NCBI RefSeq assembly: GCF_014199915.1
Contig: NZ_JACHOO010000012.1
Coordinates: 35,421-99,420, forward strand
Direction: 5' to 3'
DNA from: Prosthecomicrobium pneumaticum
Lineage (GTDB): Bacteria; Pseudomonadota; Alphaproteobacteria; Rhizobiales; Kaistiaceae
DNA: 64,000 bases
In this document: in pieces, positions 17,820 to 26,002 of the stretch
Layout of the letters: every line of letters starts with the position of its first letter
Position numbering within the stretch: position 1 is the first letter of the stretch
Translations under genes and position numbers: made by a program
Notes under the pieces: generated by a model
What the model saw: the letters and a program-made list of their open reading frames with translations, nothing else
Database searches by the model: none
What the model was told of the DNA's origin: nothing

Positions 17820-19475
17820 ATGACCGTCGCCAGGACCGCCGAGCGCGCGATCGCCGTCGCGGCCGCCTTCGAAAAGCTCGCCGCGCATCGGACCCGGCTC
17901 GAGGCCGAGACGATGCGGGCGATGTTCGCGGCCGATCCCGGCCGCTTCGGCCGCTTCTCCGTGTCCTTCGAGGACCTCATCTTCGACTATTCGAAGAACC
18001 GCATCGACGCCGCCGCGCTCGTCGCGCTGCTCGATCTCGCCCGCGTCGCCGGCGTCGAGGAGCGGCGCGCCGCGATGTTCGCCGGCGAGCGGATCAACGT
18101 CACCGAGAACCGCCCCGTGCTGCACGTCGCGCTTCGTGCCGCGGCGGACGAGACCTATCTCGTCGACGGAAAGAACGTCGTCGAGGATGTCGCGGCCGTG
18201 CTCGCCGCGATGAGCGACTTCGCCGAGGGGGTCCGCTCCGGAGCGATCGCCGGCACCGGCGGGCGCTTCACCGACGTGGTCAATATCGGCATCGGCGGCT
18301 CCGATCTCGGCCCGGCCATGGTCACGCGGGCGCTGAGCCCCTATCGCGACGGGCCGCGGCTGCATTTCGTCTCGAATGTCGACGGCGCCCATATCGCCGA
18401 CACGCTCGCCGGGCTCGATCCGGCCCGCACGCTGTTCCTCGTCGCCTCGAAGACCTTCACCACGATCGAGACGATGACGAACGCCCGCACCGCGCGGGCC
18501 TGGATCGTCGAGGCGGTCGGCGAGGCGGCGGTCGGCGATCATTTCGCGGCGATGTCGACGGCGCTCGACAAGGTCGCCGCCTTCGGCATCGACACCCGCC
18601 GCGCCTTCGGCTTCTGGGACTGGGTGGGGGGGCGCTATTCGGTCTGGTCGGCGATCGGCCTGCCGGTGATGATCGCGATCGGCGCCGAGCGCTTCCGGTC
18701 CTTCCTCGCCGGCGCCCGCGCGATCGACCATCATTTCCGTGACGCCCCGCTCGACCGCAACATCCCGGTCCTGATGGCGCTCGTCGGGATCTGGTACCGC
18801 AACGTGCTCGGCTTCCCCGCCCATGCGGTGCTGCCCTACGACCAGAGGCTCGAGCGCTTCGCGGCCTATCTGCAGCAGCTCGACATGGAATCGAACGGCA
18901 AGCGGGTGACGCTCGACGGCCGTCCGGTTCCGACCGCCACCGGGCCGCTCGTCTGGGGCGAGCCGGGGACCAATGGCCAGCACGCTTTCTACCAGCTCCT
19001 GCATCAGGGCACCGACGTCATCCCGGCCGATTTCCTCGTCGCCGCGCACGGCCACGAGGCCGATCCGACCCATCACGACCTGCTCGTCGCCAACTGCCTC
19101 GCGCAGGCCGAGGCGCTGATGCGCGGCCGCACCACCGAGGAGGCGCGCGCCCAGCTCGCCTCGAGCGGCAAGGCGCCCGGCGAGGTCGAGCGGCTGGCGC
19201 TGCACAAGACCTTCCCCGGCAACCGGCCGTCCAATCTCTTCCTCTACGACAGGCTGGACCCCTATGCGCTCGGCCGGCTGATCGCGCTCTACGAACATAA
19301 AGTGCTCGTCCAGGGCGCGATCTGGGGCGTCAATTCCTACGATCAGTGGGGCGTCGAGCTCGGCAAGGAGCTCGCCATCGAATTGCTGCCGATGGTGGAG
19401 GGGAAGGCCGATGCGGCCGGCCGCGACGCCTCGACCGCCGGTCTCGTCGCCGCGATCCGCGCGCGGAAGGGCTGA
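17820..19475 (+). CDS. pgi: Glucose-6-phosphate isomerase
   Basis: At 551 residues this matches the usual long bacterial Pgi, which interconverts glucose-6-P and fructose-6-P. Motifs include [102 protein letters not shown] and the C-terminal [20 protein letters not shown] region (here [20 protein letters not shown]). The ATG at 17820 follows GAGGA by 7 bases; the upstream frame is not coding. Divergent from the ROK regulator. Confidence 0.97.
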   Translation: MTVARTAERAIAVAAAFEKLAAHRTRLEAETMRAMFAADPGRFGRFSVSFEDLIFDYSKNRIDAAALVALLDLARVAGVEERRAAMFAGERINVTENRPVLHVALRAAADETYLVDGKNVVEDVAAVLAAMSDFAEGVRSGAIAGTGGRFTDVVNIGIGGSDLGPAMVTRALSPYRDGPRLHFVSNVDGAHIADTLAGLDPARTLFLVASKTFTTIETMTNARTARAWIVEAVGEAAVGDHFAAMSTALDKVAAFGIDTRRAFGFWDWVGGRYSVWSAIGLPVMIAIGAERFRSFLAGARAIDHHFRDAPLDRNIPVLMALVGIWYRNVLGFPAHAVLPYDQRLERFAAYLQQLDMESNGKRVTLDGRPVPTATGPLVWGEPGTNGQHAFYQLLHQGTDVIPADFLVAAHGHEADPTHHDLLVANCLAQAEALMRGRTTEEARAQLASSGKAPGEVERLALHKTFPGNRPSNLFLYDRLDPYALGRLIALYEHKVLVQGAIWGVNSYDQWGVELGKELAIELLPMVEGKADAAGRDASTAGLVAAIRARKG

Positions 19476-19492
19476 CAACCCGCCGGATGCGG

Positions 19493-19522
19493 TTGCCGAG
19501 GCATCCTTTAGCGCCCTATAAT
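19493..19522 (+). promoter_or_regulatory. Sigma-70-type promoter of the molybdenum hydroxylase gene
   Basis: TTGCCG (19493-19498) and a perfect TATAAT (19517-19522) are 18 bases apart, directly after the pgi stop. The expected 5' leader to the ATG at 19630 is about 100 bases. Confidence 0.5.
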
Positions 19523-19629
19523 CGTTTCAATTCCGCTTTCGGCGCCTCCCGACCCGCCTTTCGCGCGGTCCCGGCGCCGCCCCATACCGTCATCCGATCG
19601 AGGAGGCGGCCCGCAAGGGCCGGACCGGC

Positions 19630-21951
19630 ATGAACGACATGACCCCGCTTCGCGAGAACGCTCCGCGGAAATACGGCCTCGGGGCCAGCGTCAAGCGCAA
19701 GGAAGACCTGCCGCTGATCACCGGTCACGGCTTCTATACCGGCGACTACACCCCCGCCGGCACGCTGCACGCCTTCGTGCTCCGCTCCTCGATGGCGCAT
19801 GCCCGGATCGCGCTCTCCGGGCTCGACGAGGCCCGTGCGGCGGAAGGCGTCCGCCTCGTGCTGACCGGCGCGGATGTCGCCGACTATGCCGGCCCGCCGG
19901 CGAAGGTGGTGCCGACGAGCGCCGACGGCACGCCGGCCAGGGTGCCGGCCCGTCCGCTCCTCTGCCGCGACACGGTCCGCCATGTCGGCGATCCGATCGC
20001 CTTCATCGTCGCCGAGACGCTCGATGCCGCGAAGGCCGCCGCCGAGCTGATCGGCGTCGATTACGACGCGCTGCCGGCGGTCACCGATGGCCGGGCCGCG
20101 CTCGGCCCCGATGCGCCGATCGTCCATCCCGAACTCGGCACCAATCTCGCCTTCACCCACAAGCTCGGCGATGCCGCCGCGACCGACGCCGCCTTCGCGC
20201 GCGCCGCGCGCGTGGTGTCGATCGACATCGTCAACCAACGCCTCGTCGCCAATTACATGGAGACGCGCGGCGTCGTGGCGGAATACGACGCCGGCACGGG
20301 CCGCTGGACGCTCACCATGGGCACGCAGGGCGGCCATGGCATGCGCGACATCATCGCGAAGAGCATCCTGAAGGTCGATCCGAAGCGGATCCGCGTCGTG
20401 ACGCCGGAAGTGGGCGGCGGCTTCGGCACCAAGGCCTTCGTCTACCAGGAGTATCCGCTCGCCGCGATCGCCGCGGAGAAGATCGGCGCGCCGGTGAAAT
20501 GGCTCGCCGACCGCTCCGAGCACTATCAGGTCGACGCGCACGGCCGCGACAATCTGACGAAGGCGGAGATCGCCCTCGATGCCGACGGCCGCTTCCTCGC
20601 CATCCGCGTCGATCTCGTCTCCAATCTCGGCGCCTACATGTCGCAGTTCGGCGGCGACATCGCGATCGGCGGCGTCACCATGACGACCGGCCTCTACGAC
20701 ATCCCGGCGATGGATGTGACGGTGCGCGGCGTCTATACGACGACGGTTCCCGTCGACGCCTATCGCGGCGCCGGCCGGCCGGAGGCCGCCTATCTGATCG
20801 AGCGGCTGGCCGACAAATGCGGCCGCGAGACCGGCCTCGGCCCGGTCGAGATCCGCAAGCGCAACTTCATCCGCCCCGAGCAGCTGCCCTACACGACGCA
20901 GGGCGGCCGGATGTACGACACCGGCGACTTCGCCGGCCATCTCGCGCGCAATCTCGAGAAGGTCGATTATGACGGCTTCCCGGCCCGCTTCGAGGCGGCG
21001 CGCGCCGCCGGCAAGATCCGCGGCCTCGGCATCGCCACCTATGTCGAGGCCTGCGCCTTCCCGGGCTCGGAGCCGGCGACCGTCACGCTCAACGCGAACG
21101 GCTCGGTGACGCTGCTGATCGGCACGCAGACCAACGGCCAGGGCCACGCGACCGCCTATTCGCAGTTCATCGCCGGCACGCTCGGCATCGAGATCGAGCA
21201 GATCGAGGTGATCCAGGGCGACACCGACAAGGTGCCGACCGGCGAGGGCACCGGCGGCTCGCGCTCGATCCCGCTCGGCGCCGTCTCGGTCGACCGGGCG
21301 GCGAAGACGCTCGCCGAGCAGCTGAAGGAGCTCGCGTCCGAGGAGCTCGAGGCGGCGATCGCCGATCTCGAACTGTCGGGCGGCGCGGTCCGCGTCGCCG
21401 GCACGGATCAGTCGGTCCCGCTCGCCGCGCTCGCCGAGAAGGCGGCCGACAAGGCGAAGCTGACGGCGGTCGGCGAGTTCGTGCAGGACGAGTGCACCTA
21501 TCCGAACGGCACCCACATCGCCGAGATCGAGATCGATCCCGAGACCGGCGAGACGAAGATTGTCGACTATTCGGTGGTCGACGATTTCGGCGTCACGGTG
21601 AACCCGATCCTGCTCGCCGGCCAGCTGCATGGCGGCGTGGCGCAGGGCATCGGCCAGGCGCTGCTCGAGGAGACGGTCTACGATCCGGACGGCCAGCTCC
21701 TGACGGCGACCTTCCTCGACTATTGCGTGCCGCGCGCCGACAACCTGCCGCCCTTCCGCTTCGAGACCCGCAACGTGCCCTCGACGACCAATGCGATGGG
21801 CATCAAGGGCGCGGGCGAGGCGGGCACGATCGGCGCCACGCCGGCGGTGATGAACGCCGTCGTCGACGCTCTGATCCGCGCCGGCTATACCGGCCACTTC
21901 GACATGCCGGCGACGCCGCAGAAGGTCTGGGCGGCGCTCAACGGGGCCTGA
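19630..21951 (+). CDS. Xanthine dehydrogenase/CoxL-family molybdopterin-binding large subunit (orphan)
   Basis: A 773-residue molybdenum-hydroxylase large subunit. Residues about 20-130 are the a/b hammerhead domain (KRKEDLPLITGHGFYTGDYT). The rest is the two-part Mo-cofactor domain, with the active-site segment VDAYRGAGRPEAAYLIERLA, GTQTNGQGHATAYSQ, and GIKGAGEAGTIGATPAVMNA, which carries the catalytic glutamate. AYRGAGRPE is the form II signature, not the AYxCSFR loop of true CO dehydrogenase, so a heterocyclic or aldehyde substrate is more likely than CO. The usual small (2Fe-2S) and medium (FAD) subunit genes are absent on both sides. Confidence 0.9.
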   Translation: MNDMTPLRENAPRKYGLGASVKRKEDLPLITGHGFYTGDYTPAGTLHAFVLRSSMAHARIALSGLDEARAAEGVRLVLTGADVADYAGPPAKVVPTSADGTPARVPARPLLCRDTVRHVGDPIAFIVAETLDAAKAAAELIGVDYDALPAVTDGRAALGPDAPIVHPELGTNLAFTHKLGDAAATDAAFARAARVVSIDIVNQRLVANYMETRGVVAEYDAGTGRWTLTMGTQGGHGMRDIIAKSILKVDPKRIRVVTPEVGGGFGTKAFVYQEYPLAAIAAEKIGAPVKWLADRSEHYQVDAHGRDNLTKAEIALDADGRFLAIRVDLVSNLGAYMSQFGGDIAIGGVTMTTGLYDIPAMDVTVRGVYTTTVPVDAYRGAGRPEAAYLIERLADKCGRETGLGPVEIRKRNFIRPEQLPYTTQGGRMYDTGDFAGHLARNLEKVDYDGFPARFEAARAAGKIRGLGIATYVEACAFPGSEPATVTLNANGSVTLLIGTQTNGQGHATAYSQFIAGTLGIEIEQIEVIQGDTDKVPTGEGTGGSRSIPLGAVSVDRAAKTLAEQLKELASEELEAAIADLELSGGAVRVAGTDQSVPLAALAEKAADKAKLTAVGEFVQDECTYPNGTHIAEIEIDPETGETKIVDYSVVDDFGVTVNPILLAGQLHGGVAQGIGQALLEETVYDPDGQLLTATFLDYCVPRADNLPPFRFETRNVPSTTNAMGIKGAGEAGTIGATPAVMNAVVDALIRAGYTGHFDMPATPQKVWAALNGA

Positions 21952-22024
21952 GGCGGCTGCCGCCCGGCGGCCGCGCACGACAAGCGAGCGAAGACGCCGG
22001 ACGTCGCGATGCGTCCGGCGAGAC

Positions 22025-22978
22025 ATGATGGACATGACCGTGAGCGGCCGGCCCTTCACCGGGGTCGCGCTGAAGATCATCTCGACCGTCGCCTTCGCCG
22101 GCATGGCGACGCTCATCAAATATGTGGCCGACCGCTATCCGGCGGGTGAGGTCGCCTTCTTCCGCTCCGCCTTCGCGCTCATTCCCGTCCTGATCTGGGC
22201 CGCCTGGCTCGGCGATTTCCCGACCGTCTTCCGCACCCCCCGGCTCGGCGGCCATCTCTTGCGCTCGATCGCCGGCGGCGCGTCGATGTTCTTCGGCTTC
22301 ACAGCGCTCGCGCTGCTGCCGCTCTCCGACGCCACGGCGATCGGCTATGCCTCGCCGCTGCTCACCGTCGTCTTCGCCGCCCTGCTGCTCGGCGAGCGGA
22401 TCTGGATCTATCGCTGGTCGGCGGTGATCGTCGGCCTCCTCGGCGTGATGGTCATCCTCTCCGACTATATCGCGCCGACGCCCGGCGCCCCGCCGCGCAG
22501 CCTCGTCGGCGCCGGCGCCTCGCTCGTCGGGGCTCTCCTCGGCGCGCTCGCCGCGACGCAGACCCGGCGGCTGACCCGGATCGAGCCGACCGATACGATC
22601 GTCGTCTATTTCTCGCTCTTCACCGCGCTCTTCATGCTCGCCACCAGCCCCTTCGGCTGGGTGATGCCGGCGCCGGTCGACTGGCTGTTCCTCGTCGGCT
22701 GCGGCATATGCGGCGGGCTCGGCCAGGTGCTCCTCACGCTCAGCTATCGCTATGGCGACGCCTCGCTGATCGCCCCCTTCGAATATGTCTCGATGATCTG
22801 GGCGGTGATCATCAGCGTCTTCCTCTTCGATTACGTGCCGACGCTCACCGTGCTGATCGGCTCGGCGATCGTCATTGCCGCGGGCCTGTTCGTGATCTAT
22901 CGCGAACACAGGCTCGGCATCGAGCGGCGCAAGTCGAAGCAGGCGCAGACGCCGACGAGCGGCCTCGGCCCGCAATAG
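22025..22978 (+). CDS. DMT-superfamily transporter with EamA domains
   Basis: A 317-residue inner-membrane protein with about ten transmembrane helices in two EamA repeats, starting GVALKIISTVAFAGMATLIK. Diagnostic stretches are FFRSAFALIPVLIW, ALALLPLSDATAIGYASPLL and the C-terminal half repeat LSYRYGDASLIAPFEYVSMI. Such carriers export amino acids or related metabolites, or act as riboflavin/SAM carriers; the substrate is unknown. ATG codons at 22025, 22028 and 22034 compete for the start. The stop is 10 bases before thiD, so the two are probably co-transcribed. Confidence 0.9.
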   Translation: MMDMTVSGRPFTGVALKIISTVAFAGMATLIKYVADRYPAGEVAFFRSAFALIPVLIWAAWLGDFPTVFRTPRLGGHLLRSIAGGASMFFGFTALALLPLSDATAIGYASPLLTVVFAALLLGERIWIYRWSAVIVGLLGVMVILSDYIAPTPGAPPRSLVGAGASLVGALLGALAATQTRRLTRIEPTDTIVVYFSLFTALFMLATSPFGWVMPAPVDWLFLVGCGICGGLGQVLLTLSYRYGDASLIAPFEYVSMIWAVIISVFLFDYVPTLTVLIGSAIVIAAGLFVIYREHRLGIERRKSKQAQTPTSGLGPQ

Positions 22979-22988
22979 GAGGGTTCCC

Positions 22989-23786
22989 GTGACGCCCATC
23001 GCCCTCACCATCGCCGGCACCGACCCCTCGGGCGGCGCCGGCATCCAGGCGGACCTGAAGACCTTCGCCGCGCTCGGCGTCTACGGCGCCTCGGTGATCA
23101 CCGCGCTCGTCGCGCAGAACACGCGAGGCGTGCGCGCCATCCACGACGTGCCGCCCGATTTCATCGCCGCCGAGATCGATTCGGTGTTCGACGATCTGAC
23201 CGTCGCCGCGGTGAAGATCGGCATGCTGTCGCGTCCCGCGGTGATCGCCACCGTGGTCGACGGCCTCGCCCGGCACGGTGCGACGAAGATCGTCGTCGAT
23301 CCGGTGATGGTGGCGCAGTCGGGCGACCGGCTGCTGGTGCCCGAGGCGGTCGAGGCGCTCCGCACGCTCCTGCTGCCGCGGGCGACGGTGATCACGCCGA
23401 ACCTCCCCGAGGCGGCGGTGTTGCTCGATGCGGCGCCGGCCGAGAGCGAGGCGGAGATGCGGGCGCAGGGCGAGCGGCTGCTCGCGCTCGGGCCGCAGGC
23501 CGTGCTCGTCAAGGGCGGCCACGGCACGGGCGCGGAGAGCGTCGACCTCCTCGTCACGGCGTCGGGCGTGCACCGCTTCACGGCGCCCCGCATCGCGACG
23601 AGAAACACGCACGGCACCGGCTGCACGCTCTCCTCGGCGATCGCCGCCGGCCTCGCGCGGGGCCTCGATCTCGACACGGCGGTCGGCGCGGCGAAGGACT
23701 ATCTGACGGCCGCCCTTTCTGCCGCCGACCGCCTGACGATCGGCAAGGGCCACGGCCCGGTGCACCACAATTTCGCGCAGTGGTGA
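22989..23786 (+). CDS. thiD: Hydroxymethylpyrimidine/phosphomethylpyrimidine kinase
   Basis: A 265-residue ribokinase-fold enzyme of thiamine synthesis that phosphorylates HMP and then HMP-P. It begins MTPIALTIAGTDPSGGAGIQ, and has VGIKIGML-type substrate residues (AAVKIGMLSRPAVI), DPVMVAQSGDRLL and the catalytic anion-hole motif ATRNTHGTGCTLSSAIAAGL. The start is a GTG at 22989 behind AGGAGGG. No other thi genes and no TPP riboswitch are visible nearby. A repeat block starts directly after its stop. Confidence 0.95.
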   Translation: MTPIALTIAGTDPSGGAGIQADLKTFAALGVYGASVITALVAQNTRGVRAIHDVPPDFIAAEIDSVFDDLTVAAVKIGMLSRPAVIATVVDGLARHGATKIVVDPVMVAQSGDRLLVPEAVEALRTLLLPRATVITPNLPEAAVLLDAAPAESEAEMRAQGERLLALGPQAVLVKGGHGTGAESVDLLVTASGVHRFTAPRIATRNTHGTGCTLSSAIAAGLARGLDLDTAVGAAKDYLTAALSAADRLTIGKGHGPVHHNFAQW

Positions 23787-24385
23787 GGCCCCCTCTCCCG
23801 CCATGCGGGAGAGGGCTTCCGGCCTTGGCGTCGCAGGGAGCGCAAGCGACCGAGACGGTTAGGCCGGAAGGGTGAGGGTGCTCTGCGGCAACCAAGAGAA
23901 GGCCCTCACCCCGACCCTCTCCCGCGGAGCGGGAGAGGGGGAACCCTGCCGTGGCGCTGGCTCCTTCCGCCGTCCGCCGTCCGCGCGACGGCTGGGAGCG
24001 CCGGCCACCTTCCGTCGACCAACTTCCGCCCAACGGCGCCGCCCCCTCTCCCGCTCGCGGGAGAGGGCTTCCGGCCTTGGCGTCGCAGGGAGCGCAAGCG
24101 ACCGAGACGGTTAGGCCGGAAGGGTGAGGGTGCTCTTCTGCGGCGACCAAGAGAAGGCCCTCACCCCGGCCCTCTCCCGCGGGGCGGGAGAGGGGGAGCC
24201 CCGGCGGTGCGCTCGTTCTCCCCGCGCATGCTCGGTCGCAGGTCTGCGCGGCGGGTGCCGCCCCCCTCTCCCGCGAGCGAAGTCGGCTGTTGCCGACTTC
24301 GCCTTTGCCGCAATCGGCTCGGCAACAGCCGAGCCGAGGCGGGAGAGGGGGAACCCGGCCGTCGCGCTCCTCGCGCGCACCGGCT
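23787..24385. repeat. Intergenic palindromic repeat block 2 (REP-like)
   Basis: The gap between thiD and the FAH-family gene holds no credible gene. It is a mosaic of CCCTCTCCCGC hairpins and a unit starting GCGGGAGAGGGCTTCCGGCC that occurs twice (23805-23885 and 24057-24137) with about 81 identical bases. The copies then diverge slightly, with a two-base indel, and end in a further hairpin. One composite module with two extra inner hairpins lies at 24264-24349. Confidence 0.85.
24264..24349. repeat. Composite nested-hairpin repeat, copy A
   Basis: Outer arms CCCTCTCCCGC (24264-24274) and GCGGGAGAGGG (24339-24349) enclose 64 bases with two perfect hairpins: GCGAAGTCGGC-TGTT-GCCGACTTCGC and TCGGCTCGGC-AACA-GCCGAGCCGA. 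TCGGCTGTTGCCGA from the first is the exact reverse complement of TCGGCAACAGCCGA in the second, so the two can also pair with each other. Confidence 0.85.
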
Positions 24386-24392
24386 CCCCCCG

Positions 24393-24424
24393 AAAACAAA
24401 CGGCGGAGCCAGGAGGCCCCGCCG
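24393..24424 (-). terminator. Intrinsic terminator of the FAH-family gene
   Basis: On the minus strand CGGCGGGGCC-TCCT-GGCTCCGCCG (10 pairs, one G-U) is followed by TTTGTTTT, 26 bases after the stop codon. A good rho-independent terminator. Confidence 0.75.
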
Positions 24425-24449
24425 TGAGAAACCCCGCGGCCGTGACGGC

Positions 24450-25298
24450 TCAGCCGCTATAGGCGACGAAGTTCTGCTGCTGGTCGCCGAGGCCGGCGAT
24501 GCCGAGCTTCACGACCTCGCCGCCCTTCAGATAGCGCGGCGGCTTCATGCCCATGCCGACGCCCGGCGGCGTGCCGGTGGTGATCACGTCGCCCGGATCG
24601 AGCCGCATGAAATGGCTCGTATAGGAGACGAGCTGCGCCACGTCGAAGATCATCGTCTTCGTATTGCCGGTCTGGCAGCGGACGCCGTCGACATCGAGAT
24701 ACATGTCGAGGTTCTGCACGTCGGCGATCTCGTCGCGGGTGACGAGCCAGGGGCCGAGCGGGCCGAAGGTCGGGCAGCCCTTGCCCTTCGTCCACTGGCC
24801 GCCGCGCTCGGTCTGGAAATGCCGCTCGGAGACGTCGTTGCAGACCGCATAGCCGGCGACATAGTCGAGCGCCTCGTGCGCCGCGACATAGCTCGCCGGC
24901 TTGCCGATGACGACGGCGAGCTCGACTTCCCAGTCCGTCTTCGCCGAGCCCTTCGGGATGACCACGGTGTCATAGGGGCCGTGCAGGCAGTTCGGCGCCT
25001 TGTTGAAGATGATCGGCTCGGCCGGGATCGGCGAGCCGGTCTCGTGCGCGTGGTCGACATAATTGAGGCCGATGGCGATGAAATTGCCGACGCGCTTCAG
25101 GATCGGGCCGATGCGCACGCCGGCCTCGACCGCCGGCAGGCTCGACGGGTCGATGCCGGCGACGGTCTCGATCGCCCCGGCGGCGAGCGTCTCGGGCGTG
25201 AAATCGGCGATGACGCCGGAGAGATCGCGGATCGTGCCGTCCTTGTCGAGCATGCCCGGCTTCTCGGCGCCCGGCGCGCCGAAGCGCAAGAGCTTCAT
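24450..25298 (-). CDS. Fumarylacetoacetate hydrolase family protein
   Basis: A 282-residue FAH-superfamily hydrolase or decarboxylase. Metal-binding acids lie in SAKTDWEVELAVVIGKPASY, preceded by IAIGLNYVDHAHETG and followed by YAVCNDVSERHFQTERGGQW and the C-terminal ITTGTPPGVGMGMKPPRYLK. Members cleave acylpyruvates, ureidoglycolate-like lactates or 2,4-diketo acids. This sequence is closest in layout to ureidoglycolate lyase/2,4-diketo-3-deoxy-L-fuconate hydrolase types, but the substrate is not determined. GGAG lies 10 bases before the ATG. It stands alone with its own terminator. Confidence 0.9.
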   Translation of the reverse strand: MKLLRFGAPGAEKPGMLDKDGTIRDLSGVIADFTPETLAAGAIETVAGIDPSSLPAVEAGVRIGPILKRVGNFIAIGLNYVDHAHETGSPIPAEPIIFNKAPNCLHGPYDTVVIPKGSAKTDWEVELAVVIGKPASYVAAHEALDYVAGYAVCNDVSERHFQTERGGQWTKGKGCPTFGPLGPWLVTRDEIADVQNLDMYLDVDGVRCQTGNTKTMIFDVAQLVSYTSHFMRLDPGDVITTGTPPGVGMGMKPPRYLKGGEVVKLGIAGLGDQQQNFVAYSG

Positions 25299-25435
25299 TA
25301 TAATAGTCTCCCGTTATTGGCCGGCGGATATTGGTCGAGCGACCGCGCCTTCGCAAGCACGGACCGCCGCCGACTTTCGCCGGTCCGGCAACGCTGTCGT
25401 GCGATCGCCGAGGCGGTGGCCGGATTGCGCCGGAT

Positions 25436-25452
25436 GGGCTACATTGTAGCCC
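25436..25452. promoter_or_regulatory. Operator of the RelB/YafQ toxin-antitoxin operon
   Basis: GGGCTACATTGTAGCCC is a perfect 8-bp inverted repeat around one central T. It lies 15 bases before the antitoxin ATG and touches the ribosome-binding site AAAAGGAG. A weak -10 (TACATT) lies inside it. This position is classic for antitoxin autorepression. Confidence 0.7.
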
Positions 25453-25467
25453 AAAAGGAGAAGTCCT

Positions 25468-25731
25468 ATGGCTGCCAACGCCGTGGTGCGCGCGCGGGTG
25501 AACGAACAGATCCGGGATGACGCCGCCGCCATTCTCGAGGCGGCGGGTCTGACCGTGTCGGACGCCGTGCGGATGATGCTCGTCCGGACGGTCGCGGAAG
25601 GGGCGTTGCCGTTCGATCCGCTGGTGCCGAACAAGGAGACGGTCGAAGCGATGAAGGCGGCGCGGCGGGGCGACGTGAAGACCGTCGGCGGGCCCGCTGG
25701 GCTGCTGGCCGACCTCGATGCGGACGATTAG
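25468..25731 (+). CDS. RelB/DinJ-family antitoxin
   Basis: An 87-residue protein with a DinJ-type ribbon-helix-helix N-terminus: VVRARVNEQIRDDAAAILEA then GLTVSDAVRMMLVRTVAEGA and LPFDPLVPN. The C-terminal 30 residues (KETVEAMKAARRGDVKTVGG) should wrap around the toxin. The family neutralises a YafQ/RelE ribonuclease and represses its own promoter. The ATG follows AAAAGGAG. It overlaps the toxin gene by 14 bases, ensuring coupled translation. Confidence 0.92.
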   Translation: MAANAVVRARVNEQIRDDAAAILEAAGLTVSDAVRMMLVRTVAEGALPFDPLVPNKETVEAMKAARRGDVKTVGGPAGLLADLDADD

Positions 25732-25999
25732 GCGCACCGCGCGCTTCAAGAAGGACTACCGGCGCGAGCGCCGCGGCCGTTACGCCGCGACGCTCGATGA
25801 AGACCTCGTTGCCGTCGTCACGATTCTCGTGTCGGATCAGCCCCTGCCGGCGCGTTGTCGCGACCACGCGCTCTCGGGGGAGTGGCGCGATCACCGCGAC
25901 TGCCACATCCATCCCGACCTCGTGCTGATCTACCGGAAGCCCGATTCCGAGTTTCTCGATCTCGTCCGGCTGGGCTCGCACAGCGCCCTCAGCCTTTGA
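25718..25999 (+). CDS. YafQ-family mRNA-interferase toxin
   Basis: A 93-residue RelE-fold ribonuclease toxin that cuts mRNA in the ribosome. Alignment by eye to E. coli YafQ shows the catalytic set: H50, H63 and D67 within DHALSGEWRDHRDCHIHPDL, and H88 in LGSHSALSL. The position of the E. coli aromatic residue near 91 appears to be Leu, and Leu also replaces the Trp after D67. These changes may alter activity but do not remove the histidine pair. The gene lacks its own ribosome-binding site and depends on the overlapping antitoxin frame. Confidence 0.92.
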   Translation: MRTIRRTARFKKDYRRERRGRYAATLDEDLVAVVTILVSDQPLPARCRDHALSGEWRDHRDCHIHPDLVLIYRKPDSEFLDLVRLGSHSALSL

Positions 26000-26002
26000 G
26001 CC

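Noticed and set aside
19630..21951. Aerobic carbon monoxide dehydrogenase CoxL
   Set aside because: The active-site loop is AYRGAGRPE (form II), not AYxCSFR, and coxM and coxS are absent.
23787..24385. A CRISPR array in the repeat-rich gap after thiD
   Set aside because: Repeat units are palindromic modules of uneven length and spacing, not short uniform repeats with unique spacers, and no cas gene is present.
25298..25303. A TATAAT on the minus strand just before the FAH-family gene
   Set aside because: It overlaps the start codon, so it cannot be the -10 of that gene; it is only an AT-rich start region.
25318..25435. A promoter for the FAH-family gene (TTGCGA-18-AATATC on the minus strand)
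   Set aside because: Both boxes are weak matches, and nothing else supports the position.
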